A stretch of 8,090 bases of DNA, from positions 1-8,090 of the forward strand of contig JAEWEK010000065.1 in NCBI GenBank assembly GCA_023389425.1, in the 5' to 3' direction. Positions 1-6,008 of this stretch are shown here, one piece after another; position 1 is the stretch's first letter, and every line of letters begins with the position of its first letter. Source of the DNA: Pseudomonadota bacterium (GTDB lineage Bacteria > Pseudomonadota > Gammaproteobacteria > Burkholderiales > Burkholderiaceae_D). The translations under genes and the position numbers were made by a program. Under the pieces are notes generated by a model. That model made no database searches. It was given only the letters and a program-made list of their open reading frames with translations, and had not been told where the DNA came from.

Positions 1-1334
1 ACATAGACCTCAGCCAATTCCCCGAACAGATCCGGGTCAGCTTCCTTGTTTGTGGGCACATACTCGAGCTTGCGGTTCTGGCGCAGCAGCTTGCCGTCCT
101 TGAGCAATTTGAGGCACACCTTCAACTTCGATTCGTGCTCCCCGATCTCTTCCTCGATGCGGCCGGTGGTCACGGGAGCGCTCTCGGCCAGTTCCTTTAC
201 CGTGTCGTATACCGCGCGCAGGTCGTTCGCCGTCGGGTAGTGCTTCACGAGGAAGAACTGCTGCACGCGCTTGTCGTCCTGCAGGAACAGCAGCGTGCAG
301 CTGGCATCCTTGCCGTCGCGGCCCGCACGGCCGGACTCCTGGTAATAGGCTTCAAGATTGGCCGGTATCTGAAGGTGGACCACGAAGCGCGTATCCGGCT
401 TGTCGATGCCCATGCCGAAGGCGTTGGTCGCCACCATCACGCGGCGCTCACCATCCATGAACAAATCCTGGTTGGCCTTGCGCTCAGCCGCGCGCAGCTG
501 GCCGTGGTAGAGCGTGACGGATTCTCCGGCCTCCTCCAGTATCCTGTGCATCTCCTCGGCCGCTTTCACGGTGGCGGCGTAGACGATGCCGACGCCTTCG
601 GTCTCGCGCACCAGCTTCAGCGCCTCGGCATACTTCTCGTCCGCGTTGGTCACCTGCTGTACGCGGTACTGCAGGTTGGGCCGATAGATGCCGGTGTTGA
701 TGACATTGATGCGCGGGCGGTTCAGCTGCCTGGCGATGTCTTCGATCACGTCCTCGGTTGCCGTGGCCGTCAGCGCCAGCACCAGCGGGCGGCCGAGCGC
801 CTGGATCGACGCCGCCATCTCGATGTAAGCCGGACGGAAATCGTGGCCCCAGTGCGAAATGCAGTGCGCTTCGTCGACCACGAGCAGGCCGATCTCCACG
901 TCCTTCAGCACGGCGACGAAATCCGCCATCGCCAGGCGCTCCGGGGTGCAGAACACGATCTCGCATTCGCGTGCCGCGACCGCCTCGAGCGCCGTGCGCT
1001 CCTCCTCGGCGGACAGACTACTGTTGAGCTGAACGGCACGGATCCCGAGCTCGGCAAGCTTGCCGAGCTGGTCCTTCATCAGCGAGATCAGGGGCGAGAC
1101 GACGATGGTCATGCCGTCCAGGATGCGAGCGGAAATCTGGTAGCACAGGGATTTGCCACTCCCCGTGGGCATGATGGCGAGCGTGTCTTTTCCATCCAAC
1201 ACGCTGTCGATGACGCGCTGCTGGCCATCGCGCAGCTGCTCGATGCCGAAGACCGTGTGCAGCAGCGTGCGGATGGTGTTGCGGCGGATCGCGAGCAGGC
1301 CGCGATACATCAGTGTGGGATCGTGTCGGGTCAT
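1..1334 (-). CDS. recQ: RecQ-family ATP-dependent DNA helicase (3' end off window)
   Basis: Superfamily 2 DNA helicase, expected to unwind DNA 3' to 5' during recombination and replication-fork repair in the cytoplasm. Of the protein, 444 residues are visible and the frame is open to the left edge. Helicase motifs appear in order: Walker A TGSGKS (57-62), DEAH (154-157) followed by the RecQ-typical CISHWGHDFRP, ALTATA (187-192), IYRPN (216-220), GMGIDK (307-312) and QESGRAGRDG (332-341). The ATG at 1334-1332 is the first Met of the frame and places the core at the usual distance from the N-terminus. After motif VI the visible hundred residues hold only two cysteines, so the four-Cys zinc site of classical RecQ is not seen. 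A basic segment that may be a winged helix follows directly. It could therefore be a short RecQ-like paralogue rather than the orthologue of E. coli RecQ. The family call is very secure; the exact subfamily is not. Confidence 0.95.
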   Translation of the reverse strand, partial: MTRHDPTLMYRGLLAIRRNTIRTLLHTVFGIEQLRDGQQRVIDSVLDGKDTLAIMPTGSGKSLCYQISARILDGMTIVVSPLISLMKDQLGKLAELGIRAVQLNSSLSAEEERTALEAVAARECEIVFCTPERLAMADFVAVLKDVEIGLLVVDEAHCISHWGHDFRPAYIEMAASIQALGRPLVLALTATATEDVIEDIARQLNRPRINVINTGIYRPNLQYRVQQVTNADEKYAEALKLVRETEGVGIVYAATVKAAEEMHRILEEAGESVTLYHGQLRAAERKANQDLFMDGERRVMVATNAFGMGIDKPDTRFVVHLQIPANLEAYYQESGRAGRDGKDASCTLLFLQDDKRVQQFFLVKHYPTANDLRAVYDTVKELAESAPVTTGRIEEEIGEHESKLKVCLKLLKDGKLLRQNRKLEYVPTNKEADPDLFGELAEVY

Positions 1335-1365
1335 GGCCGCACTCTAACTGTGCGTCAAGGCCAGC

Positions 1366-1393
1366 GGTATAGGACGCCAGCTACCCTTGTCGT
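1366..1393 (-). promoter_or_regulatory. weak candidate promoter for recQ
   Basis: On the minus strand ACGACA (1393-1388) and TATACC (1371-1366) are separated by 16 bases, each matching four of six positions of the sigma70 consensus. The -10 lies about 31 bases upstream of the recQ ATG. Matches this weak arise by chance, so this is only the best candidate in the 192-base divergent gap. Confidence 0.25.
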
Positions 1394-1526
1394 AGGATGG
1401 CTACTTTCGCATCCCGCGAGGAGCCGAGGTATTTTCCTACAGGATTACGGAGTTGCCGCTGATACCTGCAGGCCATCCCCCAGACTAAGATGCAATCGTC
1501 CCCGCAGCCCCGAACCGGAGCACATC

Positions 1527-1649
1527 ATGAACCGCTCGCTTCCCATCGCCCTGACCGCGTTCCAACTGGCGCTCGCCAGCGCCGCGATGTGGCTGCTGTA
1601 CGAGAGCGAGGCGCTGAGCGATGGGGCGATGATGATCATCATGCACTAA
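1527..1649 (+). CDS. putative 40-residue small membrane peptide
   Basis: Not recognised as any known family. It starts with ATG at 1527 and ends with TAA at 1647-1649. A GGAG Shine-Dalgarno element at 1517-1520 sits six bases before the ATG, which is ideal spacing. The peptide has a basic start (MNRS), then a hydrophobic stretch of about 21 residues (5-25, containing Trp22), then an acidic segment (ESEALSD) and a Met/Ile-rich tail ending MMIIMH. This would fit a single-pass inner-membrane miniprotein or an uncleaved signal anchor. It lies between recQ (divergent) and ahpF (convergent) and overlaps neither. A much longer open frame continues upstream of this ATG, but that part is antisense to recQ and is not credible. 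No convincing promoter is seen; TAAGAT at 1486-1491 is a possible -10 without a good -35. Chance occurrence in GC-rich DNA cannot be excluded. Confidence 0.42.
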   Translation: MNRSLPIALTAFQLALASAAMWLLYESEALSDGAMMIIMH

Positions 1650-1655
1650 ACCCGC

Positions 1656-1694
1656 CCTCGCCCCGCGCCTGCGCGAGGACGACCTTGGCAAGGT
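1656..1694. terminator. two hairpins in the convergent gap after ahpF and the small ORF
   Basis: CCTCGC (1656-1661) pairs with GCGAGG (1673-1678) around an 11-base loop. Just beyond it, ACCTT (1682-1686) pairs with AAGGT (1690-1694) around GGC. The pair sits between the 3' ends of the plus-strand small ORF and the minus-strand ahpF, where a bidirectional terminator would be expected. Neither hairpin is followed by a T run on either strand, so a true intrinsic terminator is doubtful. Confidence 0.25.
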
Positions 1695-1708
1695 GTGCGC
1701 CTGACCGC

Positions 1709-3283
1709 TCAGGCAGCCGCCGCCTCCGGCTCATCCACCGACGAGCGCACCAGGTAATCGAAGGCCGACAGCGACGCCTTCGCGCCCTCGCCGACGGCGA
1801 TCACGATCTGCTTGAACGGCACGGTGGTCACGTCGCCGGCCGCGAACACGCCCGGCAAGGACGTTTCGCCGCGCGCATTCACTTCGATCTCGCCGAAGCG
1901 CGACAGTTCCAGGGTCCCCTTCAAAAACTCCGTATTCGGCACCAGGCCGATCTGCACGAATACGCCTTCCAGCTCCAGCTTGTGCGCCGCGCCGCTGTTG
2001 CGGTCGGTGTAGCTCAAGCCATTGACCTTCTTGCCGTCGCCATGGATCTCGCTCGTCTGCGCCGAGGTGATGATGTCCACGTTCGCCAGGCTCTTCAGCT
2101 TCTTGACGAGAATCGCGTCCGCGCGCAGTTCGCCGCCGAACTCGATCAGCGTGACGTGCGCCACGATGCCGGCCAGGTCGATCGCCGCTTCCACACCCGA
2201 GTTGCCGCCGCCGACCACCGCCACGCGCTTGCCCTTGAACAGCGGGCCATCGCAGTGCGGGCAATACGCCACGCCGTGATTGCGGTATTCCTTTTCACCC
2301 GGCACATTGATCTCGCGCCAGCGCGCTCCCGTCGCCAGGATCACGGATTTGCTCTTGAGCACAGCGCCGCTCTCGGTCTGCACCTCGATCATCCTGCCCG
2401 GCACCAGCTTGCTGGCGCGCTGGGTGTTCATGATCTCGACTTCGTAATGCTTGACGTGTTCTTCCAGCGCGATCGCGAAGCGCGGGCCGTCGGTTTCCTT
2501 CATCGACACGAAGTTCTCGATCGCCAGCGTATCCAGCACCTGGCCGCCGAAGCGGTCCGCCAGCACGCCGGTGCGGATGCCCTTGCGCGCGGCATAGATC
2601 GCCGCCGCCGCGCCGGCCGGGCCGCCGCCGACGATCAGCACGTCGAACGGCTCCTGCTTCGACAGCTCGGCCGCCTTGCGCGCGCCGCCTGCGGAGTCCA
2701 GCTTGGCGAGGATTTCCTCGACGCTGGCGCGGCCCTGGCCGAAATATTCGCCATTCAGATACAGCATCGGCACCGCCAGGATCTGGCGCGCTTCCACTTC
2801 ATCCGGGAACACGCCGCCGTCGATCGAGGTGATCTTGATGCGCGGGTTGATGATGGACATCGAATTGAGCGCCTGCACCACTTCCGGGCAGTTGTGGCAG
2901 GACAGCGAGATGTAGGCCTCGAACTCGAAGTCGCCGTCCAGGTTCTTGATCTGTTCGATGACGGCGTCGTCGAACTTGATCGGGTGGCCGCCAACCTGCA
3001 GCAGGGCCAGCACCAGCGAGGTGAACTCGTGGCCCATCGGAATGCCGGCGAAGCGCACGCCGACGTCGGTGCCGGCACGGTTGATCGCGAACGACGGCTT
3101 GCGCAGGGTGTCGTCACTGCTTTCGCGCACGGTGATCTTGTCGGACAGCGCGGCGATCTCGTCCAGCAGTTCCTTCATCTCGGCCGCCTTGGCCGAGGCA
3201 TCCAGCGAGGCGACGAGCTCAATCGGCTGCACCACGCGTTGCAAATAGGCTTGCAGTTGCTCTTTGAGACTTGCGTCCAGCAT
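1709..3283 (-). CDS. ahpF: alkyl hydroperoxide reductase subunit F (NADH:peroxiredoxin reductase)
   Basis: Flavoenzyme that moves electrons from NADH through FAD and two disulfide centres to oxidised AhpC, keeping the peroxidase active in the cytoplasm. The 524 residues match the usual AhpF size. The N-terminal tandem thioredoxin-fold domain (about 1-200) carries CHNC with Cys129 and Cys132. The FAD-binding GGGPAG is at 219-224, the redox-active CPHC at 341-344, the NADH-binding GGGNSG at 358-363, and the second FAD motif GVFAAGDV at 478-485. E. coli AhpF has its cysteine pairs at 129/132 and 345/348, so this is a full-length orthologue with all redox centres. The start ATG (3283-3281) has an AAGGAAA ribosome site about seven bases upstream. 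It lies downstream of ahpC on the same strand, with a 174-base structured gap between them. Confidence 0.97.
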   Translation of the reverse strand: MLDASLKEQLQAYLQRVVQPIELVASLDASAKAAEMKELLDEIAALSDKITVRESSDDTLRKPSFAINRAGTDVGVRFAGIPMGHEFTSLVLALLQVGGHPIKFDDAVIEQIKNLDGDFEFEAYISLSCHNCPEVVQALNSMSIINPRIKITSIDGGVFPDEVEARQILAVPMLYLNGEYFGQGRASVEEILAKLDSAGGARKAAELSKQEPFDVLIVGGGPAGAAAAIYAARKGIRTGVLADRFGGQVLDTLAIENFVSMKETDGPRFAIALEEHVKHYEVEIMNTQRASKLVPGRMIEVQTESGAVLKSKSVILATGARWREINVPGEKEYRNHGVAYCPHCDGPLFKGKRVAVVGGGNSGVEAAIDLAGIVAHVTLIEFGGELRADAILVKKLKSLANVDIITSAQTSEIHGDGKKVNGLSYTDRNSGAAHKLELEGVFVQIGLVPNTEFLKGTLELSRFGEIEVNARGETSLPGVFAAGDVTTVPFKQIVIAVGEGAKASLSAFDYLVRSSVDEPEAAAA

Positions 3284-3315
3284 GATGGGTTTCCTTTGGG
3301 ACTAAATGTTCGGGG

Positions 3316-3345
3316 AAAAACAGCGTGGGCCAATGGCTGGCCACG
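3316..3345 (-). terminator. possible intrinsic terminator or attenuator between ahpC and ahpF
   Basis: On the coding strand CGTGGCC pairs with GGCCCACG (one bulged base) around a 7-base loop (3345-3324). Three bases later comes TTTTT (3320-3316). A GC-rich stem followed by a short T run resembles a weak Rho-independent terminator. It lies 33 bases before the ahpF start, so partial termination here would lower ahpF relative to ahpC. The stem is short and the spacer of three bases is not ideal. Confidence 0.45.
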
Positions 3346-3357
3346 AATCGAACACGG

Positions 3358-3383
3358 GGACAGGCAGGCGCTGCCGCCTGTCC
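3358..3383 (-). other. intercistronic hairpin (ahpC-ahpF)
   Basis: GGACAGGC (3358-3365) is the exact reverse complement of GCCTGTCC (3376-3383). The inner bases add GGC/GCC across a GCT loop with one bulged A, giving about 11 base pairs. It sits in the untranslated gap of the ahpC-ahpF transcript. No T run follows, so an mRNA-stabilising or processing element is more likely than a terminator. Confidence 0.5.
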
Positions 3384-3420
3384 GCGTCGCCGCGCGGCTG
3401 CAGCCACACGGTGTTGATAC

Positions 3421-3443
3421 GTTGCCGCCGCGCCAGCGGCAAC
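3421..3443 (-). other. hairpin just downstream of ahpC
   Basis: GTTGCCGC (3421-3428) and GCGGCAAC (3436-3443) form a perfect 8-bp stem with a 7-base loop. On the coding strand it begins 14 bases after the ahpC TAA. No T run follows. Its position would suit protection of the ahpC mRNA 3' end after processing or termination. Confidence 0.5.
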
Positions 3444-3457
3444 GCGGGAGATCTTGC

Positions 3458-4021
3458 TTAGATCTTGCCGACCAGGTCCAGCGACGGCTTCAGGGTCGCC
3501 TGGCCTTCCGACCATTTAGCCGGGCACACTTCGCCCGGGTGCGATGCGACGTACTGTGCGGCCTTCACTTTGCGCAGCAGCTCCGAAGCGTCGCGGCCGA
3601 TGCCGAGGTCGTGCACTTCCATCACTTTGATGGTGCCGCTCGGGTCGATCACGAAGGTGCCGCGCAGGGCCAGGCCTTCTTCTTCGATCATCACGCCGAA
3701 GTTGCGGGTCAGGGTGCCGGTCGGGTCGCCGATCAGGGCGTAGTTGACCTTCTTGATCGCGTCCGAGGTGTCGTGCCATGCCTTGTGCGAGAAGTGGGTG
3801 TCGGTCGATGCGCCGTACAGCTTGACGCCGATCTTGTCGAATTCCGCTTGCAGGCTTGCCAGGTCTTCCAGTTCCGTCGGGCACACGAAGGTGAAGTCGG
3901 CCGGGTAGAACATGATCACGGACCAGGTGCCCTTGAAGTTCTCTTCGGTCAGGTCGACGAACTTGCCATTGTGGTAGGCGGTTGCTTTGAACGGTTTGAT
4001 CTGGGTGTTGATGAGGGACAT
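3458..4021 (-). CDS. ahpC: alkyl hydroperoxide reductase subunit C (2-Cys peroxiredoxin)
   Basis: Thiol peroxidase that reduces hydrogen peroxide, organic peroxides and probably peroxynitrite in the cytoplasm, and is recycled by AhpF. The 187 residues match E. coli AhpC closely in length and layout. The peroxidatic Cys47 lies in FVCPTE after PADFT (Pro40, Thr44), the active-site Arg is at 120 in LRGTF, and the resolving Cys166 is in GEVCPAKW near the C-terminus. The start at ATG 4021-4019 is chosen because it gives the family N-terminus MSLINTQIKPF and has AGGAGA four bases upstream. An in-frame ATG ten codons earlier (4051) lacks these supports and would lie in the 5' leader. The gene is first in the ahpC-ahpF unit and has an OxyR-like site and sigma70-like promoter directly upstream, which fits peroxide induction. 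Confidence 0.98.
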   Translation of the reverse strand: MSLINTQIKPFKATAYHNGKFVDLTEENFKGTWSVIMFYPADFTFVCPTELEDLASLQAEFDKIGVKLYGASTDTHFSHKAWHDTSDAIKKVNYALIGDPTGTLTRNFGVMIEEEGLALRGTFVIDPSGTIKVMEVHDLGIGRDASELLRKVKAAQYVASHPGEVCPAKWSEGQATLKPSLDLVGKI

Positions 4022-4063
4022 GACATCTCCTGTTTGGGTGGTGAAAAACACGAATCGGTAGCT

Positions 4064-4092
4064 AGTTTAATCGTCCATGTTGAATCTGTAAA
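4064..4092 (-). promoter_or_regulatory. sigma70-like promoter of ahpC
   Basis: On the minus strand TTTACA (4092-4087, five of six consensus positions) and TAAACT (4069-4064, four of six) are separated by exactly 17 bases. Transcription would start near 4057, giving a leader of roughly 36 bases that contains the AGGAGA ribosome site. The surrounding sequence is clearly more AT-rich than the flanking genes, as expected for a promoter. Confidence 0.6.
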
Positions 4093-4129
4093 ATGAATTG
4101 AACGGATTCAGTTGATTGATTTTAGCTAT
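4093..4129 (-). promoter_or_regulatory. OxyR-like operator upstream of ahpC
   Basis: OxyR contacts four ATAG/CTAT-type tetrads spaced by seven bases. Here the minus strand reads ATAG-N7-CAAT-N7-ATCC-N7-TCAT with all three spacers exactly seven. The first half, GATAG-N7-CAATC, is a strong match; the second is degenerate. The box ends directly next to the -35 element, the usual place for an OxyR activator site. The oxyR gene itself is not in the window. Confidence 0.55.
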
Positions 4130-4139
4130 CGACACAGCG

Positions 4140-4157
4140 CCCGCGGCGGGAAGCCCG
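4140..4157. other. overlapping short GC dyads after the signalling operon
   Basis: CCCG-CGG-CGGG (4140-4150) and CGGG-AAG-CCCG (4147-4157) are two mutually exclusive 4-bp hairpins between the REC-kinase stop codon and the OxyR-like box. No T run follows on the minus strand, so this is at best a weak terminator, and read-through into ahpC is possible. Confidence 0.25.
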
Positions 4158-4167
4158 GACGACGGTA

Positions 4168-5406
4168 CTAAGGCTGGTGGCCAGTGGTGGTGGCTGCGGG
4201 CAGCTCAGCGGCGCTACCTGATTCGCAGCGCGGCAGGGTCAGCGTGAACACCGAGCCCTCGCCCGGCGTGCTGCTTACCGACAGCTCCCCGCCATGCGAC
4301 TGCGCCAGCTGACGCGAGATGTACAGGCCCAGGCCCAGCCCCTTCGGCTCGCCGTTGCGGGCCACGCGCTCGAAGGGCTCGAAGATGCGCAGCATATCGT
4401 GCGCGTCGATGCCGCGGCCGCGGTCGCGCACCTCGATGCGCACCGCGGAGTCGTCCGCGTTCACGCTGACCTCGACCGGATTGCCGCCGCCGTAGCGCAG
4501 CGCATTGGTCAGCAGGTTGACGATCACCTGCTCGATGCGGAACTCGTCCCAGCAGCCGCTCACCGACGCGTGCGGCCGCAATCCGATCGTGCAGCCGGCG
4601 GCCGAGGCATGTACCGACAAGTCGCTCACCACCCGGTCGAGCAGCGCCATCAGCTCCACCCGCGCCGGCCGGATCGACAGCTTGCCGCTGCGGATGCGCG
4701 AGACGTCGAGCATGTCGTCGATCAGCCGGATCATCGATTTGATCTGGCGCTCGTCGCGCCGCACCATGGCGTCCAGCTTGTCCGGGGCGAAGGCGGCCAG
4801 GTTGCCGCGCTTGATCTGCAGGCTGCGCATCTGCGATTCGAGGAACAGCGTGTTGAGCGGCGTGCGCAGTTCGTGCGCGACCAGCGACATGAACTCGTCG
4901 CGCATCTTCAGCGAACGCTGCAGCTCTTCCTCGGTCGCGTGCAGCTCCTTGAGCAGCGCTTCCTGTTCGCGCCGGCTGCGCTCCAGCGCCTCGATGTGGC
5001 GGCGCGCCTCGCGCCGCTGGCGGTCGAGCGTGACGAAGACCTTGACCTTGCCGCGCACCGCGTCCGGATCGAGCGGCTTGTGCAGGAAGTCGACCGCGCC
5101 GGTCTCGTAACCCTTGAACGCGTAATTGAGCTCCTTGCCGGCCGCGCTGACGAACACGATGGGGATGTGGCGCGTGCGCTCGGTCCCGCGCATCAGCTCG
5201 GCCAGCTCGAAGCCGTCCATGCCGGGCATCTGGACGTCGAGGATGGCCAGCGCGAATTCGTGCTCGAGCAGCAGCGCCAGTGCTTCCTCGCCCGACTGGG
5301 CCGCGTAGATGACACGCTGTTCGTCGCGGATCAGCGCGTCGAGCGCCTGCAGGTTTTCCGGCAGGTCGTCGACGATCAGCACATTGCTGGGTTCTAGCAG
5401 GCTCAT
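4168..5406 (-). CDS. soluble REC-histidine kinase hybrid
   Basis: Cytoplasmic two-component protein of 412 residues with the receiver placed before the kinase. The REC domain (about 8-125) has acidic Asp13/Asp14, phosphoacceptor Asp57 in LDVQMPGMDG, Ser87 and Lys110 in HKP. A charged, probably coiled-coil linker (about 128-170) leads into HisKA with His178 in VAHELRTP. The HATPase domain shows NLLTNALRYG (297-306), DRGRGI (328-333), FEPF (342-345) and GLGLGL (356-361). All residues needed for phosphoryl receipt and autokinase activity are present. There is no membrane segment, so input must come through the receiver or protein partners. The ATG overlaps the cheB stop as ATGA and is preceded by GGAGGGA, making it the last gene of the operon. 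The receiver may gate the kinase in response to the upstream hybrid protein; that is inference. Confidence 0.93.
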   Translation of the reverse strand: MSLLEPSNVLIVDDLPENLQALDALIRDEQRVIYAAQSGEEALALLLEHEFALAILDVQMPGMDGFELAELMRGTERTRHIPIVFVSAAGKELNYAFKGYETGAVDFLHKPLDPDAVRGKVKVFVTLDRQRREARRHIEALERSRREQEALLKELHATEEELQRSLKMRDEFMSLVAHELRTPLNTLFLESQMRSLQIKRGNLAAFAPDKLDAMVRRDERQIKSMIRLIDDMLDVSRIRSGKLSIRPARVELMALLDRVVSDLSVHASAAGCTIGLRPHASVSGCWDEFRIEQVIVNLLTNALRYGGGNPVEVSVNADDSAVRIEVRDRGRGIDAHDMLRIFEPFERVARNGEPKGLGLGLYISRQLAQSHGGELSVSSTPGEGSVFTLTLPRCESGSAAELPAATTTGHQP

Positions 5407-6008
5407 TCTCCCTCCAACTTCGGCAACAGCGCGGCAATCTCGGCCAGGCGCAGCACCAGGTGCGGCGTGCTGCGCGCGATCGCCTGCTCCGGCATGGTCG
5501 GCGCCTGCGCCTGGTCCGGATCCTGTACGACGGTCAGCCCGCCGGCGGCCTTGATGCGGGCCATGCCGTCGGCCCCGTCCTGGTTGGCGCCGGTCAGCAG
5601 GATGCCGGCCAGCGCCGGGCCATACGCATCGGCGGCCGATTCCATCAGCACGTCGATCGCGGGCCGCGCGAAATGGACAGGCGGCTCGCAGCTCAGCGAG
5701 AAGGTGCGGTCATCCTCCACCGACAGGTGGTAGCCCGGCGCCGCGAAGTAGATGGTGCCGGGTTCGATCGCTTCCTTGTCGGCGGCCTCGCGCACCGGCG
5801 GCAGCAGGCGCGCGCCGAACAGCTCGGCCAGCCGGCTCTCGCGGTCGGGCGGCATATGAAGGATACACACAACCGCGAGCTTGAGCGAGGCCGGCAATGC
5901 CGGCAGCAGCGCCAGCAAGGCCTCGATTCCGCCGGCCGAGGCGCCGATCACCAGCGCCTCGATGCGGCGGCCGGCGAGCAGGCCGTCAATACGTTCGCCT
6001 GCCGTCAT
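5403..6008 (-). CDS. cheB: CheB-type methylesterase, catalytic domain only
   Basis: Protein-glutamate methylesterase/deamidase family, which removes methyl groups added by CheR. The 201 residues correspond to the C-terminal catalytic domain of classical CheB. Ser24 in IGASAGG, His51 in ILHMPP and Asp144 in LTGANQDGADGM fill the catalytic triad positions. The N-terminal receiver that controls classical CheB is absent. The start at ATG 6008-6006 overlaps the CheR stop as ATGA and gives MTAGERI just before the first strand. The frame stays open upstream to an ATG at 6122, but that part lies inside cheR and shows no receiver motifs. Without its own receiver, activity must be regulated by partner proteins or expression. 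Cotranslation with cheR suggests they act on the same substrate, which is not identified here. Confidence 0.92.
   Translation of the reverse strand: MTAGERIDGLLAGRRIEALVIGASAGGIEALLALLPALPASLKLAVVCILHMPPDRESRLAELFGARLLPPVREAADKEAIEPGTIYFAAPGYHLSVEDDRTFSLSCEPPVHFARPAIDVLMESAADAYGPALAGILLTGANQDGADGMARIKAAGGLTVVQDPDQAQAPTMPEQAIARSTPHLVLRLAEIAALLPKLEGE

Noticed and set aside
135..1526. Long plus-strand open frame leading into the small ORF
   Set aside because: It runs antisense through recQ, has Arg/His/Ala-rich composition without family motifs, and is explained by high GC. Only the last 40 codons, with their own ribosome site, are kept as a candidate.
4022..4051. Upstream in-frame Met for AhpC
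   Set aside because: It would add ten residues not found in the family; the ATG at 4021 gives the conserved MSLINT start with an AGGAGA ribosome site.
1490..4096. 868-codon plus-strand open frame
   Set aside because: It is antisense to all of ahpF and ahpC, both certain genes with every catalytic residue. The predicted protein is rich in Arg, His, Gln and Val without recognisable domains.
4294..5397. Plus-strand frame opposite the REC-histidine kinase
   Set aside because: It is an antisense shadow of a clear kinase gene and has no motif or supported start.
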